Assembly (NCBI GenBank): GCA_026707745.1
Contig: JAPOWG010000035.1
Span: forward strand, 1 to 64,000
Direction: 5' to 3'
DNA length: 64,000 bases
From: Chloroflexota bacterium
Lineage (GTDB): Bacteria > Chloroflexota > Anaerolineae > Aggregatilineales > Phototrophicaceae
The notes beneath the pieces were generated by a model. The model did no database searches. It was given only the letters and a program-made list of their open reading frames with translations, and was not told the origin of the DNA. Below, piece after piece: positions 28,081 to 37,031 of the stretch (the stretch's first letter is position 1; each line of letters opens with the position of its first letter). The translations under genes were made by a program, and so were the position numbers.

Positions 28081-29512
28081 ACTGCGCGTCGGTTACATCG
28101 GCACCTCGATCTCGTCCTATTTCGCGGGTGAATACAATCAGCGCCCGCGTGCCATCACCGGCTTGGAAAAACTGTCGGGGGAATTGGATTTTGAGTTGAT
28201 CGCCGTACATGACGAAGTGATGACCGAAGAGGGATCAATCCGCGCCGCCGCGTACCTGCGCGAGCAACAGATCGACTATTTGCTCTTGCAGACCGCCGCT
28301 TGCAGTATGGGCGAGCAGTTGCTGCCGCTCGTAAAAGCCGCGCCGCGCCTGGGACTTTGGGCGACGCCCGATCCCGAGCAAGATGGCGAGATCAAACTCC
28401 ACTCAGTTGTTTCGATGAGCCACTTCGCCTCGATTTTGAAACGTTACCTCAAACACGAGAATATCCCTTTCAAGTGGTTCTACGGCCATGTGGAAACCGA
28501 GCAGTTTCGGGATCGCTTCGCCGTGACCATCCGCGCCTTGACTGCAGTGGTGAATATCGAACGCTCGCGCATCGGCTGGATCGGCAATTTGTCGCCCGGC
28601 TTCAATGACATGATCTTTGACGAGCGCCTGTTGCGTAGTCGCCTGGGCATCGCTGTGCTGCCCCATGAACTGGCGGAACTGGTGGAGCGCGCCAAAGCCT
28701 ACGATCCGGCGCCGGTTCGCGCGACAGTCAGGGAGGTCAAGTCCGCCGCCAGCGAAATCACCGTGACCGAAGAGAGCGCCTTCGACCGTGTGACACGGCT
28801 CTACCTTGCCATGCGCGACCTGGCGAGCGAGTTCGATTATGACGCGCTGGCTGTACAATGTTGGCCCAATTTCCAGCCCTACTATCGCGTGGCGCCCTGC
28901 ATGGCATATAGCTGGCTGGGCAGCGAAGACGGCATTGCCGTATCTTGCGAGGGCGATGTCCTGGGCGCGGCCAGCATGTACTTGCTCAATGTCTTGAGCG
29001 GACGCCAAGGTTCGTCTACCTTGCTTGATATGACCGCGCTTGACCCGGCCACCAATGCCATGCTCATGTGGCATTGCGGCGTCTCGCCGCGGCACTTCGC
29101 CAATGACGACGGCATCAAATGGGTCGATCACGTCACCCTGGGACGCAAGGGCGATGACGGACCTTATGGCGTGGCGGGCGACCAGGTCTTCGCCCCGCAG
29201 GAGACGACGGTCAGTTACATAGGCGATGACGGGGGGAGCCTGCTGGTCATCCGCGCCGAAATCATCGAACATGCCAAGAAAGGTTTTGACGGCACCCGCG
29301 GCTGGTTTGCCGAATTCGAGCTAAACAAGCAGCCGGTTTCGCTGATGGATCTGATCAATACGCTAACCGTGCGCGGGCACGAGCACCACTTCGCCGTCGG
29401 CCAGGGCGATGTCACTGACGAACTTATGGAATTCGCCGCCTGGAAGGGCATGCGGCTGATAGAACATGTCCCGCAGGTGAACTATCTGCAATTGGAAGGC
29501 GTTAATGTATAA
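28067..29512 (+). CDS. L-fucose/L-arabinose isomerase-like sugar isomerase
   Basis: A 481-residue protein of the FucI/AraA-like fold. Seen: N-terminal 'RVGYIGTSISSYFAGEYNQR', a middle 'RIGWIGNLSPGFNDMIFDE', and 'VSCEGDVLGAASMYLLNVLSG', whose Glu is a typical metal ligand, plus 'WHCGVSPRHFA' with a conserved Cys/His. Members isomerise aldoses to ketoses with a divalent metal. Because it is translationally coupled to DhaK/DhaL-type kinases, it likely makes the ketose that they phosphorylate. The exact sugar cannot be read; the pathway may end in cleavage by the thiolase-fold aldolase or by an ordinary aldolase elsewhere. Confidence 0.8.
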   Translation: MAKHRLRVGYIGTSISSYFAGEYNQRPRAITGLEKLSGELDFELIAVHDEVMTEEGSIRAAAYLREQQIDYLLLQTAACSMGEQLLPLVKAAPRLGLWATPDPEQDGEIKLHSVVSMSHFASILKRYLKHENIPFKWFYGHVETEQFRDRFAVTIRALTAVVNIERSRIGWIGNLSPGFNDMIFDERLLRSRLGIAVLPHELAELVERAKAYDPAPVRATVREVKSAASEITVTEESAFDRVTRLYLAMRDLASEFDYDALAVQCWPNFQPYYRVAPCMAYSWLGSEDGIAVSCEGDVLGAASMYLLNVLSGRQGSSTLLDMTALDPATNAMLMWHCGVSPRHFANDDGIKWVDHVTLGRKGDDGPYGVAGDQVFAPQETTVSYIGDDGGSLLVIRAEIIEHAKKGFDGTRGWFAEFELNKQPVSLMDLINTLTVRGHEHHFAVGQGDVTDELMEFAAWKGMRLIEHVPQVNYLQLEGVNV

Positions 29513-29580
29513 TAGGTGTGTCTCGCCCGTTTCGGGCGTTAGTAAGTCAATGTCAACCAAATTGAAAGAAAGGTAAAGAC

Positions 29581-30852
29581 ATGTTTGCAAAAAGATCGTT
29601 GCTTTTAGTGCTCACCCTCGTCGTTCTTCTGCTGGGTTCTTTCTCGCTTGCAGTAGCGGACGACATGATGGACCCACCGCCCGGCTTCGACAGCTGGGAC
29701 GCGGTGGTCGCCGCCGCCGACGGCACGACCGTCAACTGGTATATGTGGGGCGGATCGGATTCGATCAACAGGTTCGTCGATGAAACTTACGGCATTCCGC
29801 TGATGGAAGAATACAACATCACGTTTAACCGCGTGCCGCTTGCGGACACCGTCGACGCCGTCAATCAGGTCCTCAGTGAAGCGGAAGCCGGCATCGGCGT
29901 GGACGACGGCACAATTGACCTGATCTGGATCAACGGTGAAAACTTCTACACGCTCAAGCAGGCTGAGCTGCTCTATGGCCCCTGGGCGGAGAACATTCCC
30001 AACAGCGTCTTCGTCAACTGGGATAACCCGGCTTTGAATCAGGACTTTGGCAGGCCAGTTGATGGCTACGAGAGTCCCTGGACGGGCGCTCAGTTCCATT
30101 ACATCTATGACTCGGCGCGCATGTCGGAAGAGGATCTGCCCCGCAGCTATGCCGAGTTGACCGACTGGATCGCCATGAACCCCGGGCGCTTCACCTATAT
30201 CGCGCCGGGACCGGGCGCATTCCAGGGCACACGCTTCGTCAAGCAGGTGCTCTTCGAAATCAGCGGCGGTCAAAGCCAGTGGGTTGGCCCATTCAATCAA
30301 GAACTCTACGACGAGCACACGCCGGCCCTTTGGGACTTGCTGAACACCTGGGAGCCAAACCTCTGGCGCGGCGGCGAGACCTATCCCGCCAACATCAACG
30401 AGATGCACGAACTCTTCGCCAATGGCGAAATCGACTTCACAATCACGCAGCGGGCGTCCGGCGCTAGCCCGGATATCAACACGGGCAAGATACCGCCGAC
30501 AAGCCGCGCCTTCTCCTTCGACGAGAATATGGTGGGCGACTTCAACTATGTCGCGATTCCCTACAACGCGCCCAACAAGGCGGCGGCTTTGGTGCTGGCG
30601 AATCTGATTCTGCGGCCGGACCGGCAAGCACGTCAGATCGTTCCCGAATACGGCAAAGGCAGTGGCTTCAGCATTGATCCCAGCCGGGTAACGGACGAAG
30701 ATGATTTGGCGGCGTTGGAAGAAGCAGCCAACAGACTGGGCGAGGGCGCGGCTGATCAGGCGCGTTTGGCCGCCGCGCTCGTCTCCGATATCGTCGCGGA
30801 ATACCAATCGCTGGTAGAAGCCGACTGGGAAGCCAACGTACTGCAGAATTAA
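29581..30852 (+). CDS. ABC substrate-binding protein, YnjB-like
   Basis: A 423-residue exported protein with a Sec signal peptide ('LLLVLTLVVLLLGSFSLAVA'). The mature N-terminus 'DSWDAVVAAADGTTVNWYMWGGSDSINRFVD' is the typical start of YnjB-like binding proteins, and 'DLIWINGENFYTLKQAELLYGPW' follows the same family. Ligands of the family are poorly known. It sits 68 nt after the isomerase and 108 nt before an ATPase; no permease is adjacent, so the importer is incomplete here. Ribosome site AAAGG about 9 nt before the ATG. Confidence 0.85.
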   Translation: MFAKRSLLLVLTLVVLLLGSFSLAVADDMMDPPPGFDSWDAVVAAADGTTVNWYMWGGSDSINRFVDETYGIPLMEEYNITFNRVPLADTVDAVNQVLSEAEAGIGVDDGTIDLIWINGENFYTLKQAELLYGPWAENIPNSVFVNWDNPALNQDFGRPVDGYESPWTGAQFHYIYDSARMSEEDLPRSYAELTDWIAMNPGRFTYIAPGPGAFQGTRFVKQVLFEISGGQSQWVGPFNQELYDEHTPALWDLLNTWEPNLWRGGETYPANINEMHELFANGEIDFTITQRASGASPDINTGKIPPTSRAFSFDENMVGDFNYVAIPYNAPNKAAALVLANLILRPDRQARQIVPEYGKGSGFSIDPSRVTDEDDLAALEEAANRLGEGAADQARLAAALVSDIVAEYQSLVEADWEANVLQN

Positions 30853-30865
30853 GCTGGCTGGATTT

Positions 30866-30886
30866 GGGCGACCCGATGGGTCGCCC
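30866..30886. repeat. Intergenic hairpin, GTCGCCC family
   Basis: GGGCGACCC / GGGTCGCCC, 9-bp perfect stem with loop GAT, 13 nt after the binding-protein stop. May act as a terminator or mRNA end stabiliser. Confidence 0.75.
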
Positions 30887-30916
30887 CTACAAATCACGAA
30901 ACTATTAGTATTTGCG

Positions 30917-30939
30917 TGGGTCAGCCATCGGCTGACCCA
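30917..30939. repeat. Intergenic hairpin, GTCAGYC family
   Basis: TGGGTCAGCC / GGCTGACCCA, 10-bp perfect stem with 3-nt loop. It follows the GTCGCCC hairpin as at 18584-18658. Confidence 0.75.
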
Positions 30940-30960
30940 ATTTGAGTACCTTGGAACGCC

Positions 30961-32013
30961 ATGACACAAGTCATCCTCGACAAAATCCAGAAAGTCTACA
31001 GCGGTGGCGACGTTGCCGCTGTAGACGACTTTTCGCTGGAAATACCCACCGGAAAACTGGTGGCCTTTCTGGGTCCCTCCGGCTGTGGCAAGACGACCAC
31101 ATTGAAGATGATCGCTGGATTGATCCAGCCGACCACCGGTCGCATTCTCTTTGACGGCGAGGATGTTTTGCCGATCCCGGCCGAAAAACGCGGGGCGGTG
31201 ATGGTCTTCCAGAATTATCTGCTTTTTCCCTACATGTCAGTCGGCGACAATGTCGGCTTCGGGTTGAAGATGCGCGGTGTCCACAAGCGCGTCATCGCCG
31301 AAAGAGTGGCGGAAATGCTCGCCTTGGTCAAACTGCCTGATATCGCCAAACGCCGGCCTACCCAGCTTTCCGGCGGGCAGCAGCAGCGGGTGGCGCTGGC
31401 CCGGGCGCTGATCACCGAGCCGCGCGTTTTGCTGCTGGATGAGCCCCTGAGCAACCTTGACGCCCATCTGCGCGACGAGATGCGCGATCTGATCTTGTCC
31501 ATTCAACGCGACCTGGCGGTGACCACGGTCTTCGTCACGCACGACCAGGAAGAGGCGGTGCTCCTGGCGGATCAAATCGCCCTGATGTTTGATGGATTAT
31601 TACTGCAATACGCCTCGCCGGCCGAGTTCTACCAGCGGCCCATCAGCGAACGGGCGGCGCGTTTCTTCGGCGGCGTCAACTTCATCCCCGCCCGGCGTGA
31701 AAACGGCATGGTGAGGACCGATATCGGCGATTTCCACTTCGCCGCGCAAGAAGGCGAACGCGCCCCCACCGGAACCGCGGTGATGACGATCCGACCGGAG
31801 CAGATACGGCTCAACGACAGCGCGGAAAACAATCTGATAAAGGGTCGCATTCGCGAGCGCATTTATGTCGGCACCTATACGCGTTACAAGATTACCCTCG
31901 GCGACCACGAGATCGAGGCGATCCGCAGCGCCGATCTGCCGGGCGCGATCGGCGTCGGCGACGAGGTCGATGTGCACTTCCCGGCTGATCGTATCTGGGT
32001 CGTCCCGGCCTAG
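30961..32013 (+). CDS. Carbohydrate-type ABC transporter ATPase (UgpC/MalK/PotA-like)
   Basis: A 350-residue ATPase with a C-terminal TOBE-type regulatory region. Walker A 'GPSGCGKTTTLKMIAG', Q-loop 'MVFQNYLLFPYMSV', signature 'LSGGQQQRVALARAL', Walker B 'VLLLDEPLSNLDAHLR', switch 'VFVTHDQEEAV'. The tail 'TAVMTIRPEQIRLND' is the TOBE hallmark. No permease lies beside it; the YnjB-like protein is upstream, and the sugar importer at 4188-7489 lacks an ATPase. A shared ATPase serving several importers, as known for MsmK, is a reasonable reading. Confidence 0.92.
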   Translation: MTQVILDKIQKVYSGGDVAAVDDFSLEIPTGKLVAFLGPSGCGKTTTLKMIAGLIQPTTGRILFDGEDVLPIPAEKRGAVMVFQNYLLFPYMSVGDNVGFGLKMRGVHKRVIAERVAEMLALVKLPDIAKRRPTQLSGGQQQRVALARALITEPRVLLLDEPLSNLDAHLRDEMRDLILSIQRDLAVTTVFVTHDQEEAVLLADQIALMFDGLLLQYASPAEFYQRPISERAARFFGGVNFIPARRENGMVRTDIGDFHFAAQEGERAPTGTAVMTIRPEQIRLNDSAENNLIKGRIRERIYVGTYTRYKITLGDHEIEAIRSADLPGAIGVGDEVDVHFPADRIWVVPA

Positions 32014-32092
32014 GCCTCGAATTGCTCATTAATCAGCATATTTTTGCCAGTCCTGTTCGCTCCCCGCGTTTATTCAGGAGAGCATAACCAGC

Positions 32093-33277
32093 GTGCGAGC
32101 GTCACTTGTCAAGCATCCCAATCTCATGGTTGCCGCGCTCTCAACCACCTATGGTTTGTTTTACCTCGGGCGGGCCAATATCAGCGTCGTCTTGCCCATC
32201 ATCGCCCTCGACCTTGGTCTCAGCCTGGCGGAAGTCGGCGCTTTAGGCACGGTCTTCTTTTGGGTTTACGGCATCTTTCAATTCATCAGCGGCGAGATCG
32301 TCAGTCACGTCAGTCCCTTTCGCATCGTCAGCCTCGGTCTGCTGGCAACAGCGATCGTGAATCTCGCCTTCTCTTTGCAGACGTCCTTGATCGCCATGCT
32401 GCTACTATGGGGCATGAACGGTATGGCGCAATCCTGCGGCTGGTCGCCCATGGCGCGCATTTTGGCCGAGCGGCTGGAGCCCCAGCATATCAAGAGCGCC
32501 TCGACGCTGATACCCTTCGGCTACGTCATCGGCACCGCTGTCACCTGGACGCTGATCGGAGCAGTTTCGGCGGGCGAGAACTGGCGCATCGCCTTCTGGC
32601 TCCCCGGGTTGCTGCTGCTGTTGGTTCTGGTCTCCTGGTGGAAAGCGGGCATAGACGCGCCCGAGACAAAATCGCGCCGCTTTCGGCTATCGACCATTGT
32701 GGCCGAAGCGCGCAGTATCGCCTTCGTTATGTTTGTCGCCGCGCTGGTCGGGTTCGTCCGCAACGGTTCGCTTATTTGGCTGCCCACTTACATTCTCGAT
32801 ACCGAATTGATCGCCGGGAACCTGGTGGGCATGGTTGCAGCGCTAACGCAGATTGTCGCGCTCCTGGGCCTGCTTCTGGCGCGTCACCGCGTGGAAAGCA
32901 GTGACCAGGTATTTATGACCGCCGTTCTAATGTCTTGCGCTGCCGGCCTTGGCTTTCTTCTTTTGTCTCAAATGAGTGGTCTGGTCGCGATTTTGGTCTT
33001 GGCTCTCGCGCTGATGATGCTCAACGGCGCTTATGGTCTGGCGATAACTTCAATCCCCTTGATGCGATCGCCGCGGGGACGCGCCTCGTCCATCGCCGGG
33101 ACAGTCAACATGATGGCGACCTTGATCGGCGGGACGGCCGGTTTCGTGATCGGCGGTCTGGTGGAGTTCAGCGGTTGGGCGGCTGTCTTCGGCTTGTGGG
33201 GCGGCCTCTTGCTGCTGGCGTCATTCGTGATTTGGCGCCGACGGCACGAGGAGGACAGCGGCGCCGCTCCGGAGTGA
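32093..33277 (+). CDS. MFS transporter (paralogue of the gene at 13285)
   Basis: A 394-residue twelve-helix MFS protein. It starts at GTG with AGGAGA 11 nt upstream. The sequence follows the 13285 paralogue throughout: 'GLFYLGRANISVVLPIIAL', 'EVGALGTVFFWVYGIFQFISGEI', 'GWSPMARILAERLEP', 'WLPTYILDTELI'. It comes 79 nt after an ABC ATPase and may belong to the same transcript. The substrate is unknown. Both paralogues end clusters that contain ABC genes. Confidence 0.88.
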   Translation: MRASLVKHPNLMVAALSTTYGLFYLGRANISVVLPIIALDLGLSLAEVGALGTVFFWVYGIFQFISGEIVSHVSPFRIVSLGLLATAIVNLAFSLQTSLIAMLLLWGMNGMAQSCGWSPMARILAERLEPQHIKSASTLIPFGYVIGTAVTWTLIGAVSAGENWRIAFWLPGLLLLLVLVSWWKAGIDAPETKSRRFRLSTIVAEARSIAFVMFVAALVGFVRNGSLIWLPTYILDTELIAGNLVGMVAALTQIVALLGLLLARHRVESSDQVFMTAVLMSCAAGLGFLLLSQMSGLVAILVLALALMMLNGAYGLAITSIPLMRSPRGRASSIAGTVNMMATLIGGTAGFVIGGLVEFSGWAAVFGLWGGLLLLASFVIWRRRHEEDSGAAPE

Positions 33278-33595
33278 CGGCACTCCCATAGGCAGGCATA
33301 ATAGGTTAACCTTTAACACTCAAAGGGAATTAATACGCAATTGCATTCTATATCGCAACAAGGCGACAAAATATGTAGTACCAATAATATAATGGGAAAA
33401 AATCTCATATCTAGCGACAGTTTTGGACGTAATCCTAGTCCCGCCGCTTGCGCTCCCCCTCTCCCCTTGTGGGAGAGGGGGCTGGAGGGTGAGGGGTAGA
33501 AAAGCGATGGTCGCCTCAAACTTGCACGAAACGCTGTACGTTCAGAAGATCATTACTTGCATGGAATTGCCTAAAGCCGGATTAGAGAGGAACCC
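33278..33595. other. Intergenic region with G/C-run hairpin
   Basis: About 320 bases. It holds a small GGAGTG/CACTCC hairpin straddling the MFS stop (33271-33286), an AT-rich stretch at 33340-33420 that may carry a promoter, and CCCCTCTCCC/GGGAGAGGGG (33456-33480), a perfect 10-bp hairpin of a widespread intergenic type. No gene. Confidence 0.55.
33456..33480. repeat. C/G-run palindrome
   Basis: CCCCTCTCCC CTTGT GGGAGAGGGG. The related palindrome pair at 39131-39210 shares the style (CCCTTCCC/GGGAAGGG). Confidence 0.6.
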
Positions 33596-34798
33596 ATGAC
33601 CGAACAAGCGCCGCTCAGCGGCATTAAAGTGATCGACCAGACGCAGGCGCTGGCGGGACCCTACTGCACGATGATCCTGGGCGACCTGGGCGCGGACGTG
33701 ATCAAGATCGAGCGTCCCGGCGTCGGCGATCAATCAAGACACTGGGCCCCGCCTTATATCGGCGATCAAGGTTGCTACTACTTGGCGGTCAACCGCAACA
33801 AACGCGGCATCGCGCTTAATATCCGCGCGGACGCCGGGCGGGAGATCATTCACAAATTGGTTGCCGATGCCGATGTCTTTTTGACCAACCTGGCGACGAC
33901 CGCCTCTCTGCAGCGCTACGGCATTGACTACGAGACGCTAAGCGCCCTGAATCAAGAGTTGATTTATGCCTCGATCAGCGGATACGGGCGCAGGGGTCCG
34001 CGCGCGGGACAGCCCGGCTACGACCTGGTTTCCCAGGCGGAATCGGGCACGATGGCGCTGACCGGAGAGGTTGACGGCGCGCCGATGCGCTTCCCGACCC
34101 CCATCGCCGACATGACCTGTGGTTTGTTCACCGTCATAGGAATCCTGTCGGCACTGCATGCGCGCCAATCCAGCGGGGTGGGCCAGTTCATTGACATGTC
34201 CCTGCAAGAGGGCCAGATGACCTGGCTGGAGAACTATGCCGGCGAGTACTTCGCGGACGGGGGTGATCCGCCCCGTCGCGGCAACCAGCACCCGCAAGTC
34301 GTGCCCTACGAAGCGGTGCAAGCCAGCGATGGCGACTGGTTTATTCTGGGCGTGGGCTCGGACAATGTCTGGGGCGCCTTCTGCCGGCACGTCGGACGCG
34401 ACGACCTGGCGACGGATCCGCGCTTTTCGAGTAATGCCGACCGCATCGCCAACTATGAGACGCTCTTGCCGACCGTGCGCGAGATCATCCGCGGCCAGCC
34501 CTGCGATCAATGGCTGAGCGAACTGCGCGAGGCGGGCGTGCCCTGCGGACGCATCAACACCGTGGCCGAGGCGCTGACCGACCCGCACATCATCGAGCGC
34601 GGCTTCATCGTCGAGTTGGAGCACCCCGCGCTGGGCATCGTCAAATCGCTGGCGACGCCGGTGCACATGTCGGATACGCCGCTCAGCTACCGACGGCATC
34701 CGCCGCGTCTGGGCGAACACAGCGACGAAGTCGCCGCCGAGCTCGGCTACAGCGCCGCCGATATCGCGGGACTGCGCGCCGACGGAGTGCTGGCATGA
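33596..34798 (+). CDS. CaiB/BaiF family (class III) CoA-transferase
   Basis: A 400-residue class III CoA-transferase, moving CoA between carboxylic acids through an enzyme-bound anhydride. Seen: 'GIKVIDQTQALAGPYCTMILGDLGADVIKIERP', the N-terminal family signature spread over residues 9-41, and the 'PIADMTCGLFTVIGIL' segment whose Asp172 is the expected catalytic residue, then 'GVGQFIDMSLQEG'. A ribosome site (GAGAGGAA) lies 4 nt before the ATG. It overlaps the nucleoside-hydrolase gene (ATGA). The acid it activates is unknown. Confidence 0.92.
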   Translation: MTEQAPLSGIKVIDQTQALAGPYCTMILGDLGADVIKIERPGVGDQSRHWAPPYIGDQGCYYLAVNRNKRGIALNIRADAGREIIHKLVADADVFLTNLATTASLQRYGIDYETLSALNQELIYASISGYGRRGPRAGQPGYDLVSQAESGTMALTGEVDGAPMRFPTPIADMTCGLFTVIGILSALHARQSSGVGQFIDMSLQEGQMTWLENYAGEYFADGGDPPRRGNQHPQVVPYEAVQASDGDWFILGVGSDNVWGAFCRHVGRDDLATDPRFSSNADRIANYETLLPTVREIIRGQPCDQWLSELREAGVPCGRINTVAEALTDPHIIERGFIVELEHPALGIVKSLATPVHMSDTPLSYRRHPPRLGEHSDEVAAELGYSAADIAGLRADGVLA

Positions 34799-35922
34799 GC
34801 CCACTAGCGCGTTTTCCAAGACTGAGCGTCGAGCACTACCAGCGCATTCTCAGAGAACCCGCCGGACGCGTGCGTTGCGTAATCGACACCGATACGCGCA
34901 ACGAAATCGATGATCAATACGCCTTGGCCTGGGCTTTTCTCTCGCGCGACAAGCTGGAGATAGAAGGCCTGTACGCCGCGCCCTATTCCTTTCAAGAACG
35001 AGTTAAAGAGCAACGGGAAGCCGAGCGCATACGACAGCGTGGGGCGACATCCGATGCCGACGGCGCCTTGCTGGCGCGACACATCGCTCTCCTGCGGCGA
35101 CTCGACGAGGCCGGCATCGATGTAAACGACGACCGCCAGCTGGACCCGCAAGGAACCGTGCTGGTCAGTCCCGGCCAGGGCATGGAACTCAGCTACCAAG
35201 AGATCCTGAAGGTCTGCGACAAGCTCGATCTCGACTTCGCTGACCGGGTCTTCCGCGGGTCGGATCGCTACTTGGCCAGCCCAGACGAACCGGTCGAAAG
35301 CGAAGCGGTAGCGCATCTGATCGGGACAGCGAAAACGGCCACAGTTGATGATCCTCTGCACGTGGTCGCCATCGGCGCGGCGACCAACGTGGCCGCCGCC
35401 TTGCTCCTGGCGCCCGAGATCATCGAAACCATCGTCGTCTCGTGGACAGCGGGCTATCCCACAACCGTTATGGACATCGTGCAGCCGTCATTCAACATGG
35501 AACAGGATGTGCTGGCCTCACAACTGCTATTCGACAGCGGCGTTCCGCTGGTCTATTTGCCGGGTTTTCATGTCGGCGCACAGTTGAGCTTGTCGCTGCC
35601 GGAGGTGGAGTCCTGGGTCAAAGGCAAGGGTGAAATCGGCGACTATCTTCATTGGCTGTACATCAACAGTCCGCATCTTCGGCGGCATGGGATTTTCGAC
35701 CACTTCGCGCGCAGTTGGATCATGTGGGACCTGATCAACTTCGCCTGGTTGATCAACCCGGCCTGGGTACCGACTTTCCTGACCGACGCCCCATATCTGA
35801 GCGCTGATTGCCGTTGGTACCGACAGGCGCAGCCTCGGCACATAATTCGCGAGGCATTGGATATCAACCGCGATGCGATATACCGCGATTTCTTCGGCAA
35901 ACTGGCAGCCCTGGCTGGCTAA
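34795..35922 (+). CDS. Inosine/uridine-preferring nucleoside hydrolase family protein
   Basis: A 375-residue protein from the ATG at 34795. The calcium site motif 'VIDTDTRNEIDDQYALAWAF' near residue 29 is the family hallmark, and 'AIGAATNVAAALL' with 'NMEQDVLASQLLFDS' are the other expected segments. The family cleaves N-glycosidic bonds of nucleosides to free base and ribose. An insertion of about 60 residues after 'RQRGATSDADG' makes it longer than the usual 310-330. Coupling to a CoA-transferase is unusual and offers no clear pathway. Confidence 0.88.
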   Translation: MSPLARFPRLSVEHYQRILREPAGRVRCVIDTDTRNEIDDQYALAWAFLSRDKLEIEGLYAAPYSFQERVKEQREAERIRQRGATSDADGALLARHIALLRRLDEAGIDVNDDRQLDPQGTVLVSPGQGMELSYQEILKVCDKLDLDFADRVFRGSDRYLASPDEPVESEAVAHLIGTAKTATVDDPLHVVAIGAATNVAAALLLAPEIIETIVVSWTAGYPTTVMDIVQPSFNMEQDVLASQLLFDSGVPLVYLPGFHVGAQLSLSLPEVESWVKGKGEIGDYLHWLYINSPHLRRHGIFDHFARSWIMWDLINFAWLINPAWVPTFLTDAPYLSADCRWYRQAQPRHIIREALDINRDAIYRDFFGKLAALAG

Positions 35923-35959
35923 AAGGATATCCCCAGAATCCGAGTTGGCGAATCCAGGC

Positions 35960-36928
35960 TCAGGCGTAATTCTCGTACCAGGTTTCGGAGGAGGCGGGCG
36001 GCGTGTAGAAATCGCTCCAAGGGCGCGATTCGGCCGCGGCAATCGCCAGTAGCTGTTTGAGGCGTTCGCTGGCGGTCCCGCGCAAGAAGACGCGACGATC
36101 GGCTGCCCTTATGGTTGCCGCTTCTTTCCAGATAGCGCGCCCGGCCAGGAAGCCGCTCGCGCCACATTCACAGGCGATTTGCGCTTGCGGCTTGAACTGC
36201 TCGAAGTCGACGCCGGCGCTCAGCAAAACCCAGGGCACGGCCGAGGCGTCGCTCAGCTTGGCGCAGGCACGACGCCAGCTCGCCTGATCCCGATCATATT
36301 GGATATCCAGCGGGAACTCCATCTTGAGCACGTCGGCGCCGGTCCGCGATAGACGGCGCGCGGTTTCAATGACGATCTCGGCCCGTACAGCGGCGTATGC
36401 CGCGCTTTCTTTAGCGATGTCCGGATCGACGCTGTAAGACATCGGCTCGAGGAATACCGGCAGATCCCAGCGATGGCATTCGTCGACTACCTGCCGAATC
36501 ATGGCTTCCAATTCGGCGGCCAGCGCCTCGCTCTGTGGGTTGTAGTAGACCATGAATTTGACGGCGTTCGCGCCCGCCTTGCGGATCTTCTCGGCGGTCC
36601 AGCCAGGGATCAGTTCGGTTTTGCGGTAACTGGAATCGCCACTGTAGCCGCTTTTTTCCAAAGCCAGCAGCAGTCCCGATTTGCCGTTCATCCGCATGGC
36701 CGCGTCGATCCCGTAAGTCGGGTCGGTCAGGATGGCGCTCGCTTCGGACGACAGCGCGCCGATGACTTCCTTCTTGAACCGCACCAGATCACCATAGCTG
36801 CTATCGGGCGGCATCATGCGTCGATAGCTGCCACGCTGATCGAAGGCGACGATGCCGAAGACATCGCGGCCAGCCAAACTGCTTGACTTCAAGCCACGGA
36901 AGCGCCCGGGCGTCAATTGTCGCGTCAT
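35960..36928 (-). CDS. Tagatose-1,6-bisphosphate aldolase-like (LacD / class I aldolase)
   Basis: A 322-residue class I aldolase of the LacD/SqiA type, forming a Schiff base with Lys. Seen: 'FGIVAFDQRGSYRRMM', 'GANAVKFMVYY', 'VFLEPMSYS' and 'GADVLKMEFPLDI', whose Lys is the expected Schiff-base residue, and 'PWVLLSAGVDFEQF'. Tagatose-bisphosphate or a related ketose-phosphate is split to triose phosphates. It lies downstream of a ribose-type importer on the same strand with 283 nt between, so it may act on the imported sugar after phosphorylation. Sulfofructose-phosphate aldolase is an alternative reading. Confidence 0.85.
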   Translation of the reverse strand: MTRQLTPGRFRGLKSSSLAGRDVFGIVAFDQRGSYRRMMPPDSSYGDLVRFKKEVIGALSSEASAILTDPTYGIDAAMRMNGKSGLLLALEKSGYSGDSSYRKTELIPGWTAEKIRKAGANAVKFMVYYNPQSEALAAELEAMIRQVVDECHRWDLPVFLEPMSYSVDPDIAKESAAYAAVRAEIVIETARRLSRTGADVLKMEFPLDIQYDRDQASWRRACAKLSDASAVPWVLLSAGVDFEQFKPQAQIACECGASGFLAGRAIWKEAATIRAADRRVFLRGTASERLKQLLAIAAAESRPWSDFYTPPASSETWYENYA

Positions 36929-37031
36929 GGATTTCCCCTCGTCAACCTTACGTCAACTCGCAGCCGCCGCTGCGGGCCCGTTCCAAACTGCTGCCGCAAC
37001 GCAGAATATATTTCTCAATAATAGTCGTCGG

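Noticed and set aside
33271..33286. Terminator after the second MFS gene
   Set aside because: The GGAGTG/CACTCC stem is short, overlaps the stop codon and has no T-tract; mentioned only within the intergenic entry.
34510..34794. 285-base upstream extension of the nucleoside hydrolase
   Set aside because: It lies entirely inside the CoA-transferase gene in another frame; the ATG at 34795 with the ATGA overlap gives a family-like start.
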